DNA of 64,000 nucleotides from an uncultured Clostridia bacterium. GTDB lineage: Bacteria; Bacillota; Clostridia; UMGS1810. The stretch lies in NCBI GenBank assembly GCA_934500705.1, contig CAKSTI010000012.1, positions 26,933 to 90,932 on the forward strand, written 5' to 3'. The stretch's first letter is position 1. The number at the start of each line of letters is the position of its first letter. Both the position numbers and the translations under genes were made by a program. The notes under the pieces were generated by a model, which saw only the letters and a program-made list of their open reading frames with translations, did no database searches and was not told where the DNA came from. This document shows positions 53,849 through 63,383 of the stretch, in pieces.

Positions 53849-56248
53849 ATGAAAAATAATTCACAAGGGCAAATATCGCCGATTGCAAATTCAGATGCCG
53901 TTGTATGCGGAGAAAAATACAGGATAACTGTTTTAACCTCAAAACTTATTCGATTTGAATATAACGAAAAAGGTATTTTTAAGGATAATGCAACTTTTGC
54001 TGTAATAAACAGAAATTTTGAGGTGCCTTTTTTCAAAGTTACAGACGGTGATAAAAGAATAAAGCTTGTTACCGATGACGTTACCGTGGTTTACGAAAAA
54101 AATCTTCCGTTTTCACAGGAAACGCTGAAACTCTATTATAATAATGAGAGAAGGTCAATCTATGCAGGCAGATATTTGCCCGATTGGAGATACGGCGTGA
54201 CGCTGCCTACCAATATGAAGGGCACTGCGGTTGCGCTCGATGGCGTAGACGGCGGGTGTGAACTTGGGGACGGAATAATCAGCCAAGGTGAAATCTGCAT
54301 TTTAGATGACAGTAATTCGAGAATATTTGACGGCGAGGGCAATATAGCTTCCGACAACTTCAATGAAATTGATATATATGCGTTTTGCTACGGCCTTGCA
54401 AGTGACAGAAAGTATGATTATGAGGGAGCGCTTAACAGTTTCTATAAGCTATCCGGGCAGACGCCGATGCTCCCAAGGTATGCGCTTGGTAATTGGTGGA
54501 GCAGGTATCATAAGTATTCATCGGAGGATTATCTTAATTTGTTTAAGAGATTTAAAGATGAAGATATTCCTTTCAGCGTAGGCGTGCTTGATATGGACTG
54601 GCACTACACCGACATAGACAAAAGATACGGTGGCGGCTGGACAGGCAGTACGTGGAATGATGAACTTTTCCCCGACCATATTGAATTTCTGCAAAAACTG
54701 CACAATATGGATTTGCATATTTGCCTTAACCTGCACCCACAGGGCGGAATTGCGCCTCACGAAGCAGGGTATAAGGAAATGGCGGAAAGTATGTCGGTAA
54801 ACAGCGATAATGGGGAAATAGTCGAGTTTGAACCTGAAAATCCGTATTTCTTAAAGAAACAATTTGAGATAATATACAATGCTCTTGAAAAAGAGGGTGT
54901 GGATTTTTGGTGGCTAGATTACAACACACAACTTCGTGAACTTGTGCCCGACCCGCTGCCTATTTTAAATGCATATCATTATACCGATAACTGTAAAAAC
55001 GGAAAAAGAGGAATGTTGCTGTCGAGATACGCCGGTCCGGGAAGTCACAGGTATCCTGTCGGTTTTTCCGGTGACGCTGCCAATTCGTGGGAAACCTTGG
55101 CGTTTGAGCCGTATTTTACGGCAACTGCATCAAATATCGGTTACGGGTGGTGGAGTCACGATATAGGCGGATTTTATGGCGGTAAAAAAGATGATGAACT
55201 TATGGCTCGCTGGGTGCAATTCGGAGTATTTTCGCCTATTATGCGGTTGCATTGCACTAATTTAAGATATATGTCAAAGGAACCGTGGCGTTACGGCAGA
55301 GCGTGCGAAGAAGTTATGAAAAAGTTTTTGCGTCTGCGCCATAAGCTGCTTCCATATTTGTATACAATGAATTACAGAGCATCGGAGAAAAATATGCCGC
55401 TCGTATGCCCGATGTATGCAAAGTACGGCGGCGATGATGCTTATGCGGTAAAGACGGAATATTTATTCGGAACCGAGCTGATTGTATCGCCGATAGTCAA
55501 TCCCGGAGATTTTAAAACCAATATGGGATATGCCGATGTCTATTTGCCGGAAGGAGAATTTTATGACTTTTTCACCGGAATGAGATATAAAGGGGATAAA
55601 ATTTTCAGAGCATACAGACCGCTCGAAAGTATTCCCGTTTTTGCAAAAGCAGGGGCTATCATTCCGATGTCCGCAGATGCGGGTAATGGCACAGATAATC
55701 CCGATAAAATAAAAATCCGTGTTTTTGCCGGCGAAAGCAACAGCTTTGTAATGTACGAGGACGACGGGATAAGTTACAATTACAAAAATGGTGCTTTTGC
55801 GCTGACGGAAATGAGTTTGAAATGGAGTAAATCTCCGGTATTCACCATCGATGCAAGAGATGAAACGAGGCAGATTATACCAAATGGCAGAAAATACATT
55901 ATTGAATTTATCGGAGTTGAGGATTGCGAAATTACTGCCGAGGGAAACTTTGCGGCATTGAATTTCAAAAAGCGTTACAATGACGGTGTACTGACAGTTG
56001 AACTGCTGTCGACTGCTGAAAAAATAGCGGTGACACTATTGTCGTGCAGATTGAGAGAAAATGACACCTTACATAACATAGATGTTTTTCTTAATAACGC
56101 CGGAATAGAATATGCCGTTAAAGAGAAGCTGTATAATGATGTGAAGTCAGATGTTTCCGATGCAAAGAAACTCTCTTACATAGATTATAATATTGATGAT
56201 GATAATGTCAGACACGCTCTGAACGAATTGCTTACGTGTGACAGATAA
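53849..56248 (+). CDS. GH31 alpha-glycosidase (alpha-xylosidase/alpha-glucosidase type)
   Basis: 799 residues, no signal peptide. The GH31 barrel has nucleophile D357 (WWLDYN) and acid/base D409 (FSGDAANSW), plus VLDMDWH and RYAGPGSHRYP motifs. The N-terminal beta-sandwich and C-terminal beta domains (VYLPEGEFYDFFTG; MYEDDGISYNY) are in the usual order, so the enzyme looks complete. GH31 members remove terminal alpha-glucose, alpha-xylose or alpha-galactose. The WLDYN variant in place of the classic WxDMNE leaves the sugar open. Ribosome site GGAGG. Acts in the cytoplasm on imported oligosaccharides. Confidence 0.88.
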   Translation: MKNNSQGQISPIANSDAVVCGEKYRITVLTSKLIRFEYNEKGIFKDNATFAVINRNFEVPFFKVTDGDKRIKLVTDDVTVVYEKNLPFSQETLKLYYNNERRSIYAGRYLPDWRYGVTLPTNMKGTAVALDGVDGGCELGDGIISQGEICILDDSNSRIFDGEGNIASDNFNEIDIYAFCYGLASDRKYDYEGALNSFYKLSGQTPMLPRYALGNWWSRYHKYSSEDYLNLFKRFKDEDIPFSVGVLDMDWHYTDIDKRYGGGWTGSTWNDELFPDHIEFLQKLHNMDLHICLNLHPQGGIAPHEAGYKEMAESMSVNSDNGEIVEFEPENPYFLKKQFEIIYNALEKEGVDFWWLDYNTQLRELVPDPLPILNAYHYTDNCKNGKRGMLLSRYAGPGSHRYPVGFSGDAANSWETLAFEPYFTATASNIGYGWWSHDIGGFYGGKKDDELMARWVQFGVFSPIMRLHCTNLRYMSKEPWRYGRACEEVMKKFLRLRHKLLPYLYTMNYRASEKNMPLVCPMYAKYGGDDAYAVKTEYLFGTELIVSPIVNPGDFKTNMGYADVYLPEGEFYDFFTGMRYKGDKIFRAYRPLESIPVFAKAGAIIPMSADAGNGTDNPDKIKIRVFAGESNSFVMYEDDGISYNYKNGAFALTEMSLKWSKSPVFTIDARDETRQIIPNGRKYIIEFIGVEDCEITAEGNFAALNFKKRYNDGVLTVELLSTAEKIAVTLLSCRLRENDTLHNIDVFLNNAGIEYAVKEKLYNDVKSDVSDAKKLSYIDYNIDDDNVRHALNELLTCDR

Positions 56249-56275
56249 CGGAAAAATAAGAAAGGAAAATTTGAT

Positions 56276-58174
56276 ATGGACGTGTTATGCAACGAATACA
56301 AGTATAATAACTTTTTGAATGACGCAATGTTGTTTGCAGAAAAATCCCAACTGCTCAGACCTGAGCTGTGGCGCAGATTTGTTCAACAGTTCAGAGAAAA
56401 AGCCGATGGCAGCAATGGTTGGCGGGGAGAGTATTGGGGCAAAATGATGCGTGGTGCTTGTTTTGTTTATACATACACAAAAAACCGTAAATTATATGAC
56501 ATTCTTACTCAGACAATATGCGATATGTTGGACAGCACCGACGAAAGCGGCCGCATAAGCTCATATCCCAAAGAAAATGAGTTTGACGGCTGGGATATGT
56601 GGTGTCGGAAGTATGTTTTGCTCGGAATGCAGTATTTTTACGAAATATGCGATGATGAGAACTTGAAACTTAAAATTGTAAATTCAATGACCGGGCAGGC
56701 GGATTATATTATAAAAAATGTCGGGAAAGAACCGCCTAAAATTCCCATAACCTCAACATCAAGACTGTGGCGTGGTCTTAATTCCTCATCAATACTTGAA
56801 CCCGTTGTGCGGCTGTATTCCATAACCGGCGAAAAGCGCTATCTTGACTTTGCCCGATATATAGTGGAAAGCGGCGGAATTGACGTTGAAAACATCTTTG
56901 AACTTGCATATAAAAATGAGCTGATGCCGTATCAGTATCCGATTACCAAGGCATACGAAACAATTTCCTGCTTTGACGGGCTGTTGGAATACTATCTTGT
57001 AACAAATTGTGAATGGTGCAGGACAGCCGTTATAAATTTTGCCGACCGAATACTCGAAACGGACTTTACAGTTATCGGCGGCTGCGGTTGCACTTATGAG
57101 CTTCTTGATCATTCAACCGTTCGGCAGGCGAATACCACAAATACCAAAATTATGCAGGAAACCTGTGTGACCGTTACACTTATGAAGTATATGTACCGGT
57201 TAAATATTCTCACAGGGAGCTCAAAATATATTGATGCATTTGAAACATCTCTGTATAATGCGTATCTGGGCGCTCAGAACACAGAGAAAATAATTGAGCC
57301 TTTAATAAAAAATGAGTACTCCGACTGGTATGCAGAGCCTCTCCCGTATGACAGTTACAGTCCGCTCACGCTTGGCACACGGGGAAATGGCATTGGCGGT
57401 TTGAGAGGAATGTCAGATAATCATTACTACGGCTGCTGTGCCTGCATTGGTTCTATGGGAATAGGCTTGGTGCCGAAAGTGCATATAACGTCAACGCAAA
57501 ACACGGTTACGGTAAATTTATATATTGACGGTGTTGCAAAAATTAATATTCCAAATTGCGGAAGTGTGATTTTTAAAACCGAGACAGACTATCCGAGAAC
57601 AGGTGATGTCCGAATTGTTTTGGATATGCAGAAAAAAACAGAGTTTGAATTAAAACTAAGAAATCCGTATTGGAGCAAAAATACCGAGGTGTCGGTAAAC
57701 GGCAGAAGTGCAGAAGTGAAAAACGGTTATGTTTCAATTACAAAGATTTGGAACAGCGGTGATGTTATTGAATTAAAGCTTGATGTCAGAACAGAGGCAA
57801 TTAAACCAATTCCGTACGGGCATCAAATATTAATGAATAAAAACATTGGTGAACTGAACTACACGGTGCCCTCGTATGATAAGGAGGACCCGGAAGCCAA
57901 AAAACATATAGCATTCAGAAGGGGACCGATAATGCTCGCCCAGGACGGCAGAATGAAATATGACATCGCACAACCGATACAACCGGTTACAGACAGCGAG
58001 AATTATGTTAACGCATCTCTGTGTGGGGAAAACGGTGTACCGTTTAAACACATCGTTGCAGTTGATATTCCCTTGACGGGCGGTTCAAGTATCACCTTGG
58101 CAGACTATTCGTCCTGCGGAAAAATGTGGAATGAAAACGACAAATTGGCTGCTTGGATATCTGTTAAGCAGTAA
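56276..58174 (+). CDS. GH127-type (DUF1680) beta-L-arabinofuranosidase-like enzyme
   Basis: 632 residues, no signal peptide. An (alpha/alpha)6 barrel followed by a beta domain. The zinc/catalytic set known for GH127 aligns: E295 and C297 (QETCVTV), then C387-C388 (YGCCACIG), where the Cys pair includes the nucleophile. Family enzymes remove beta-L-arabinofuranose (for example from extensin or pectic side chains). AGAAAGGA is the ribosome site. Suggests arabinose-bearing oligosaccharides are degraded in the cytoplasm; related DUF1680 specificities cannot be excluded. Confidence 0.85.
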   Translation: MDVLCNEYKYNNFLNDAMLFAEKSQLLRPELWRRFVQQFREKADGSNGWRGEYWGKMMRGACFVYTYTKNRKLYDILTQTICDMLDSTDESGRISSYPKENEFDGWDMWCRKYVLLGMQYFYEICDDENLKLKIVNSMTGQADYIIKNVGKEPPKIPITSTSRLWRGLNSSSILEPVVRLYSITGEKRYLDFARYIVESGGIDVENIFELAYKNELMPYQYPITKAYETISCFDGLLEYYLVTNCEWCRTAVINFADRILETDFTVIGGCGCTYELLDHSTVRQANTTNTKIMQETCVTVTLMKYMYRLNILTGSSKYIDAFETSLYNAYLGAQNTEKIIEPLIKNEYSDWYAEPLPYDSYSPLTLGTRGNGIGGLRGMSDNHYYGCCACIGSMGIGLVPKVHITSTQNTVTVNLYIDGVAKINIPNCGSVIFKTETDYPRTGDVRIVLDMQKKTEFELKLRNPYWSKNTEVSVNGRSAEVKNGYVSITKIWNSGDVIELKLDVRTEAIKPIPYGHQILMNKNIGELNYTVPSYDKEDPEAKKHIAFRRGPIMLAQDGRMKYDIAQPIQPVTDSENYVNASLCGENGVPFKHIVAVDIPLTGGSSITLADYSSCGKMWNENDKLAAWISVKQ

Positions 58175-58192
58175 TTCCTTGGAGGGAGTAAA

Positions 58193-59197
58193 GTGAATAT
58201 AAAAGAAAAAGAAGAGTTTTTCAGTATTCCGTCGGAGAAGTTTATCGGAAAACCGGGGGACAAGATGGGATATATGTGCAAAAGACGTGACAGTTTTCTC
58301 ACTGTATGGAATGTCGCCGTTAATGGCATAAAGAAGGGCAGACCTGTTGACATCGGTATGACATCAGACCTCCACCTGGATTATCTGAATGCACGGGATT
58401 TTGCAGAGAAAAATCCTGCGGTAATGAGTTCAAGTCAGTACAGAGAATGGCAGCGTGGCGGAAAATCAATAGGAAACGCCATCAGAGCACTTGATTTTTG
58501 TGCGCATACAGACCAGACTGTTGTATGCGGTGACAATCTCGATTATCTCACATACGGAGCACTTGAATGTGTGGAAAAATATGTGATGCGGCCTTATCCC
58601 GAAGCACTGGTTGCGCTCGGCGGTCACGATGTTTTGTGTTGTATGCAGGGCAAAGTTGAGGATACAATGCCTATGACCGAAAAGAAAAAAAGGCTTTCTG
58701 CCGTGTGGAATAACGACCTCGAATATTGTTCCAGAATTATTGCAGACAGGGTTATGGTTATTGTTATGAACAACGACCAAGGAATATATACTGCTGACCA
58801 ATGCCAAAAAATGGAGTATGATATTATACGTGCAAAGAAAAACGGTTATACTGTCCTTATTTTTCAGCACGAACCAATGAGCACGGGTAATCCGGCAGAT
58901 ACGAATGTGCCGTTTATACGTACAATTTGGGAGCACGATGCGCACGATTTTTATTCGCATTTTGCGGGTTCTTGCGGGAGCTGCGATGAAACAATGCGAA
59001 TGTATAAATGTATAACTCAAAATGCGGACGTTGTTAAAGGTGTATTTTGCGGTCATCTGCATAATGAAATATACACAGAAATTCTCGCATCGGAGAAAAT
59101 GCCGGACGGAACAATAAAAGAAACATTTATTCCGCAGTACACCGTAACATCTAATGCTTATGAAAACGGAGCTGTAATGCATATCATTGTATTATAA
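58193..59197 (+). CDS. Calcineurin-type metallophosphoesterase
   Basis: 334 residues; GTG start with GGAGGG nine bases upstream. Metal motifs in order: D59-x-H61 (SDLHLD), GD114-N115, H145-D146 (GGHD), H226 (FQHEP) and GH288-L-H290 (CGHLHN), the complete dimetal set. The family hydrolyses phosphomonoesters or diesters. Its place after GH31 and DUF1680 genes is unusual and may mean it removes a phosphate or phosphodiester substituent from the imported glycan or an intermediate. No signal peptide. The substrate is unknown. A terminator follows. Confidence 0.82.
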   Translation: MNIKEKEEFFSIPSEKFIGKPGDKMGYMCKRRDSFLTVWNVAVNGIKKGRPVDIGMTSDLHLDYLNARDFAEKNPAVMSSSQYREWQRGGKSIGNAIRALDFCAHTDQTVVCGDNLDYLTYGALECVEKYVMRPYPEALVALGGHDVLCCMQGKVEDTMPMTEKKKRLSAVWNNDLEYCSRIIADRVMVIVMNNDQGIYTADQCQKMEYDIIRAKKNGYTVLIFQHEPMSTGNPADTNVPFIRTIWEHDAHDFYSHFAGSCGSCDETMRMYKCITQNADVVKGVFCGHLHNEIYTEILASEKMPDGTIKETFIPQYTVTSNAYENGAVMHIIVL

Positions 59198-59242
59198 ACA
59201 GTGCAAAATGACGAATACGGATTTTGCGTAAATACTTGTGAA

Positions 59243-59293
59243 ACCTCCGAAATGCTATATAACAAATGCCATTTTCGGAGTTTCCGTTATTTT
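59243..59293 (+). terminator. Terminator ending the long catabolic operon
   Basis: An 8-bp stem (CTCCGAAA / TTTCGGAG; 59245-59252 with 59273-59280) followed by TTTCCGTTATTTT. Confidence 0.6.
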
Positions 59294-59317
59294 GGATTAA
59301 ATAATTTGTAAATTGCA

Positions 59318-59346
59318 TTGAAAATATAAGCAACATTTGGTACAAT
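59318..59346 (+). promoter_or_regulatory. Promoter of the MFS transporter gene
   Basis: -35 TTGAAA (59318-59323), 17-bp spacer, -10 TACAAT (59341-59346); 50 bp before the MFS start codon. Confidence 0.65.
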
Positions 59347-59395
59347 AAGACCGTTATGTGCCGATAAGGCAAGATTTTCAAACGGGAGCAAAGCA

Positions 59396-60574
59396 ATGAA
59401 TAAGAATTTTAAAAGAATAATTTTCGCTGTGGTGTACCTAGCGTACACCTTCATATACATAGCAAGGCTGAACCTCTCTATGGCAGGTTCGGGACTTATA
59501 TCTATGAACGTAATAAGCACCGTGCAAATGGGACTTCTCGGCAGTGTGTTCTCCACCGTTTTTGCCGTAGGCAGATTTGTAAACGGCGGTATTAGCGACA
59601 GGCGGCCACCGTGGGTTATGATAACGGCGGGGCTTGTTATTGCCGGCATTTCAAATATTTTTGTTGGTTTTTTTCCACCTTTTACAGGAATGTTTATACT
59701 CTGGACGGCTAACGCCTATGCTCAGTCTATGCTGTGGAGCTCGGTTCTGTGCGTGGTTTCGCAGGTGTACGGCGAAAAAGAGGCAAAGAAAAAGACATCG
59801 GTTATGATAACATCAGTCGCAACGGGGAATATTTTGGGAATAGTGGTTAACACTTTCCTCATAACGCACTTCGGCGAGAGGTTCGCTTTCTTTATTCCCG
59901 GTGCAATGACAATAATTTTGGGCGCCGCCGTTATGCTGTGCACCCGTGGGATTGAGAATGCCAAAACCGAGAAAAAGCACATCTCGCTCTTTAAGCTCAT
60001 AAGGAACAAAGAGCTTGCTACGATGAGTATTCCTGCAATGTTTCACGGCGTAATGAAAGAAAACATCAGCCTGTGGATGGCGGTATACGTCGTTGACAAA
60101 TACAGTGTTGATTTGAGCACATCGTCGCTTTACATACTCCTTATTCCCGTGATAGGATTTTTGGGCAGAGCCGTATACACTCTCCTCTATTCGATGATGG
60201 GAGAAAGGGAAAACGCTGTGTCGCTGGCAGGATTTTTGGTGTGCACGGCGGCATCGCTTATGCTGTGTTTCGGCAAAATAGGAATGGCTGCGTCCGTAAT
60301 GGCCCTCGGCGTCATATATGCGGCGGTGTCGGTAATAAACACATCGTTTTTGTCAATCTATCCGCTGCGCTACACAAAGACGGGAAACATTTCGTCGGTG
60401 AGCGGAATAATGGACTTTGCCACATACCTCGGCGCCGGGGTTTCGAGCGTGATATACGGCGCTGTGATAAAGCACTTCGGTTATTTGCCGATGTTCATAT
60501 CCTGGGCGGTGATTTCGGTCATTTCAATGGCGCTTATTGTTAAGGCTGAGCGCACACAGCGGTATCTTAAATAA
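59396..60574 (+). CDS. MFS transporter
   Basis: 392 residues, about 12 membrane segments. The DRRPPWVMI loop after the second or third helix is the MFS cytoplasmic signature region. The N-terminus (YIARLNLSMAGSGL) looks like the organophosphate/sugar-acid transporter branch (GlpT-like), so a sugar acid or phosphorylated intermediate is possible, but specificity cannot be read from the sequence. Own promoter, with GGGAG as ribosome site. It may bring in a monomer or export a product of the upstream pathway. Confidence 0.82.
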   Translation: MNKNFKRIIFAVVYLAYTFIYIARLNLSMAGSGLISMNVISTVQMGLLGSVFSTVFAVGRFVNGGISDRRPPWVMITAGLVIAGISNIFVGFFPPFTGMFILWTANAYAQSMLWSSVLCVVSQVYGEKEAKKKTSVMITSVATGNILGIVVNTFLITHFGERFAFFIPGAMTIILGAAVMLCTRGIENAKTEKKHISLFKLIRNKELATMSIPAMFHGVMKENISLWMAVYVVDKYSVDLSTSSLYILLIPVIGFLGRAVYTLLYSMMGERENAVSLAGFLVCTAASLMLCFGKIGMAASVMALGVIYAAVSVINTSFLSIYPLRYTKTGNISSVSGIMDFATYLGAGVSSVIYGAVIKHFGYLPMFISWAVISVISMALIVKAERTQRYLK

Positions 60575-60623
60575 GTACAGTTATACTTTTTTGTCTGTAA
60601 ATAGTGTTAAAGGGTTGGAAAAA

Positions 60624-61814
60624 ATGAGGTTTGATAGAGTAAAGGGCTTTATGGATAGGCTGACATCGTGGATAATCCCCGGTAACAGCATAGTAATATA
60701 TCAGGATAATCAAAAAATATTTGAATACAGTTCGGGATTTTCGGACGTTGAAAAAGAGCTGCCAATGAATGGGAATGAGCTTCTTAATATTTATTCGTGT
60801 TCAAAAATTGCAACAGTTACAGCGGCTCTGCAACTATACGAAAAGGGACTGTTTTTGCTCGATGACCCTCTGTATGAGTATATTCCTGAATACAGGCATA
60901 TGTTTATTAAAGATGCGGCCGGAAATGTGAAAGACGCTAAAAATCATATAACACTGCGTCACTTGTTTACTATGACGGCAGGACTGACATACAATTTAAA
61001 GTCTGCCGGAATAGAAACGGCAAAAGCAATCACAAACGGGAAAATGGATACCGTTCAGACGGCAAAGTGCATAGCGCAAGACCCGCTTATTTTTGAACCT
61101 GGTACGCACTGGAATTACAGCTTATGCCACGATGTTCTTGCGGCAGTTGTTGAGATAATATCAGGCAGACGTTTTGAAAATTATGTCAAGGAGAATATAT
61201 TTGAACCTTTGGGCGTAAGCGAGGCTTATTATCACCAAAGCGACAGAACCGGAGAAAAAATGGCACAGCAGTATTTGCTTGACATCAATCAGAAAATTAA
61301 CGAGGTCGATGCTCAAAGGCGGACAGCAGGACGTAATGGTGTGCTTGTTAATGTGGGCAAGGAAACAAATTCGTTTGTCTTTGGAGAAAATTATGACAGC
61401 GGCGGTGCCGGACTTGTTGTTTCGGTACCGGATTATGCACTTCTCGGAAGTGCGTTGGCAAACGGCGGAATTGCGCCGAATGGAGAAAAAATATTGTCAG
61501 CGGGAACAGTCGAGCTTTTACATATAAATCAACTTACCGAGGAACAGCAAAAAGATTTTAACTGGCCCCAGCTTAAAGGATACGGCTACGGTTTGGGTGT
61601 AAGAACTATGGTTAACAAGGCAGAGAGCGGAACGGTGGGCAACTTGGGCGAATTCGGCTGGGGAGGTGCGGCAGGTGCAACTATGCTTGTCGACACGAGA
61701 TGCAATTTGTCGTATTTTTATTCGCACCATATGCTAAATCCGCAAGAGGACTATTACCAGCCACGGTTGAGAAACGTTGTATATTCGTGTATAAATTCCA
61801 ACGAATGCATATGA
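60624..61814 (+). CDS. Beta-lactamase-fold serine hydrolase (class C/CubicO-like)
   Basis: 396 residues from the ATG at 60624 (AAAGGG upstream); an earlier in-frame start at 60537 lies inside the MFS gene. S58-x-x-K61 (YSCSKI) is the catalytic SxxK. WNYSLCHDV supplies the Tyr motif, and WGGAAG near the C-terminus replaces the KTG/HxG triad element. No signal peptide. The family covers esterases, amidases and D-aminopeptidases rather than true beta-lactamases. As the last gene of the island it could be a cytoplasmic esterase on glycan substituents. Convergent with the minus-strand gene at 61977. Confidence 0.83.
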   Translation: MRFDRVKGFMDRLTSWIIPGNSIVIYQDNQKIFEYSSGFSDVEKELPMNGNELLNIYSCSKIATVTAALQLYEKGLFLLDDPLYEYIPEYRHMFIKDAAGNVKDAKNHITLRHLFTMTAGLTYNLKSAGIETAKAITNGKMDTVQTAKCIAQDPLIFEPGTHWNYSLCHDVLAAVVEIISGRRFENYVKENIFEPLGVSEAYYHQSDRTGEKMAQQYLLDINQKINEVDAQRRTAGRNGVLVNVGKETNSFVFGENYDSGGAGLVVSVPDYALLGSALANGGIAPNGEKILSAGTVELLHINQLTEEQQKDFNWPQLKGYGYGLGVRTMVNKAESGTVGNLGEFGWGGAAGATMLVDTRCNLSYFYSHHMLNPQEDYYQPRLRNVVYSCINSNECI

Positions 61815-61865
61815 ACACCGTTAATTTAATTAAGAGTAACAAAGTTTTGCAGCATAGCTGCATCT

Positions 61866-61920
61866 AAAAGGCGAAAATGAAAAATTGCAAAATTGCAACT
61901 GTCACTTTCGCCTTCTTTCT
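61866..61920. terminator. Bidirectional terminator between convergent genes
   Basis: Stem AAGGCGAAA / TTTCGCCTT (61868-61876 with 61906-61914), extended by near-matching flanks, with CTTTCT on the plus side and TTTT on the minus side. The loop is large (about 29 bases). Confidence 0.65.
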
Positions 61921-61976
61921 GTCTTGCCGAAGTATAACTTTACTTAAAATTTTAACTCCTCTAAAAGAGCATCATT

Positions 61977-63077
61977 TTATAATTTATCTATTTCAGACAT
62001 AATAGTCGGTAAATCAATATCTTTATTTTTAAGAGAATTGATTTCAAGTTTGTTTGCCGCATCTGATATCTCGGCTGCTGCATTTTCAATTATCTTGCGT
62101 TTATCGGGTTGAGATTTAAGTGCATCAATTTCCAAATACAGTTTCAAATTTAAGAGCTGTTTGTTTTCGATTTCTAAGGCCTCCATTTTTTTGTTGGAAC
62201 TTCTTTCGAGAAAGTATTTTATAACATTCCACACCGATGGCATTTCCAACTCACCGTATTTGCCGCCGAAAATAAATACCCATAATACAAATACCCATAA
62301 ATAATTTTCCTTTATCCAGTTTGCTATTTGCAAAACCACATCGCCCGGAGAATTAAGTGAAGTTTTTACATAAATGTCATTAGGGGAAACATTTGGCAAA
62401 AGAGTGTTGAATTTATCGATGAATTTAGCCAGTGTCACTGCGTTTATTTCTCTTTTTGTTTCTACTCGGAAAGACATTGTGAACTTGTTATTCCACACAT
62501 ATGCATCATAACACGAACTTAATATTATATCTGCATATTTGTCCATACTGCAAAGACTGTGTTTGTTTAATAATATAGCCTTATACATATATGGGTTTAT
62601 GCGCTCTTTATCATCAATGATATGTATTATTTCTATTTTTCTTCGTTTGCAATATGGACAACTGGAGATTTTGATGTTTCCATTTTCTGCCGAAAGCTCG
62701 TATTGCATATTGTATAACTGCTTCTGTTCTTCATAATATTCTCCTATAACGGCAAAGGCAATTCTATCTTTGTCAGTTATCAGCGCTATGTCACCTTCTT
62801 TAATTTCTTTACAAAACCTTTCACATTTATTGATAACGGTGGTGGGTGTTTTGGAGTCATAGCATTGCGGATTTCGAAGTATGGTTTTTATTCTTATCTG
62901 CCCGTCATATGTCAGTGGAAAGTCATCGCTTAAAATTAAATTCCAGCCGATAGCAACAAACCGTTCTCTGATAAATTCATCAAAATACATACCGTTGTTG
63001 GTTCGTAACATCCAAAATCTGCAATTTTTATCTATATTTGGAATTTGCAAAAAAGCGGAAGCAAAGGTTTTGTTCAT
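61977..63077 (-). CDS. Membrane protein with PUA/EVE-like N-terminus and coiled coil; function unknown
   Basis: 366 residues; ribosome site GAGGAA before the ATG and a consensus promoter further upstream. Residues ~18-130 (FWMLRTNNGMYFDEF ... GDIALITDKDRIAFAVIG) resemble the PUA/EVE-like sensor domains found in restriction and other defence proteins. A single CPYC motif lies near residue 138. A membrane segment (~256-270, YLWVFVLWVFIF) follows, then a predicted coiled coil (~295-345). No enzyme motif is seen. It sits at the island edge beside the recombinase-end repeat and tRNA-Trp, a common location for defence cargo. I do not recognise the family; the defence role is a guess from domain style and position. 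Confidence 0.7.
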   Translation of the reverse strand: MNKTFASAFLQIPNIDKNCRFWMLRTNNGMYFDEFIRERFVAIGWNLILSDDFPLTYDGQIRIKTILRNPQCYDSKTPTTVINKCERFCKEIKEGDIALITDKDRIAFAVIGEYYEEQKQLYNMQYELSAENGNIKISSCPYCKRRKIEIIHIIDDKERINPYMYKAILLNKHSLCSMDKYADIILSSCYDAYVWNNKFTMSFRVETKREINAVTLAKFIDKFNTLLPNVSPNDIYVKTSLNSPGDVVLQIANWIKENYLWVFVLWVFIFGGKYGELEMPSVWNVIKYFLERSSNKKMEALEIENKQLLNLKLYLEIDALKSQPDKRKIIENAAAEISDAANKLEINSLKNKDIDLPTIMSEIDKL

Positions 63078-63256
63078 AATTGTTCCTCACTCTCTTTACA
63101 TTAAAATTTGATGTGTATTAAACAAAGAAAAATGCTCACAACAGCATTGTCATATATAATGGTAAGTATGTGATGCCGTTTTCCGCTTTAAAATTCTTTG
63201 TGTGGTTATACGGCGTATTGGTCTGCTGTTTGGAAATTCCTGATTTATATGTTCGC

Positions 63257-63285
63257 ATTATATCACGAAATCAAGGTTATTGCAA
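63257..63285 (-). promoter_or_regulatory. Promoter of the minus-strand membrane-protein gene
   Basis: Read on the minus strand: -35 TTGCAA (63285-63280), 17-bp spacer, -10 TATAAT (63262-63257). It gives a ~170-base leader with no other gene in it. Confidence 0.65.
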
Positions 63286-63383
63286 GCGCAGTATCTCATA
63301 AAAACATATTTTTATTCTCAATTTGTTGAATGTTATGTTGATTTGCAATAAGGTTTAAAATAAAGGACAAGGCAATCCGATGT

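Noticed and set aside
60624..61814. Possible true beta-lactamase (antibiotic resistance)
   Set aside because: No signal peptide, lacks the KTG element and sits in a catabolic locus; better described as a CubicO-like esterase.
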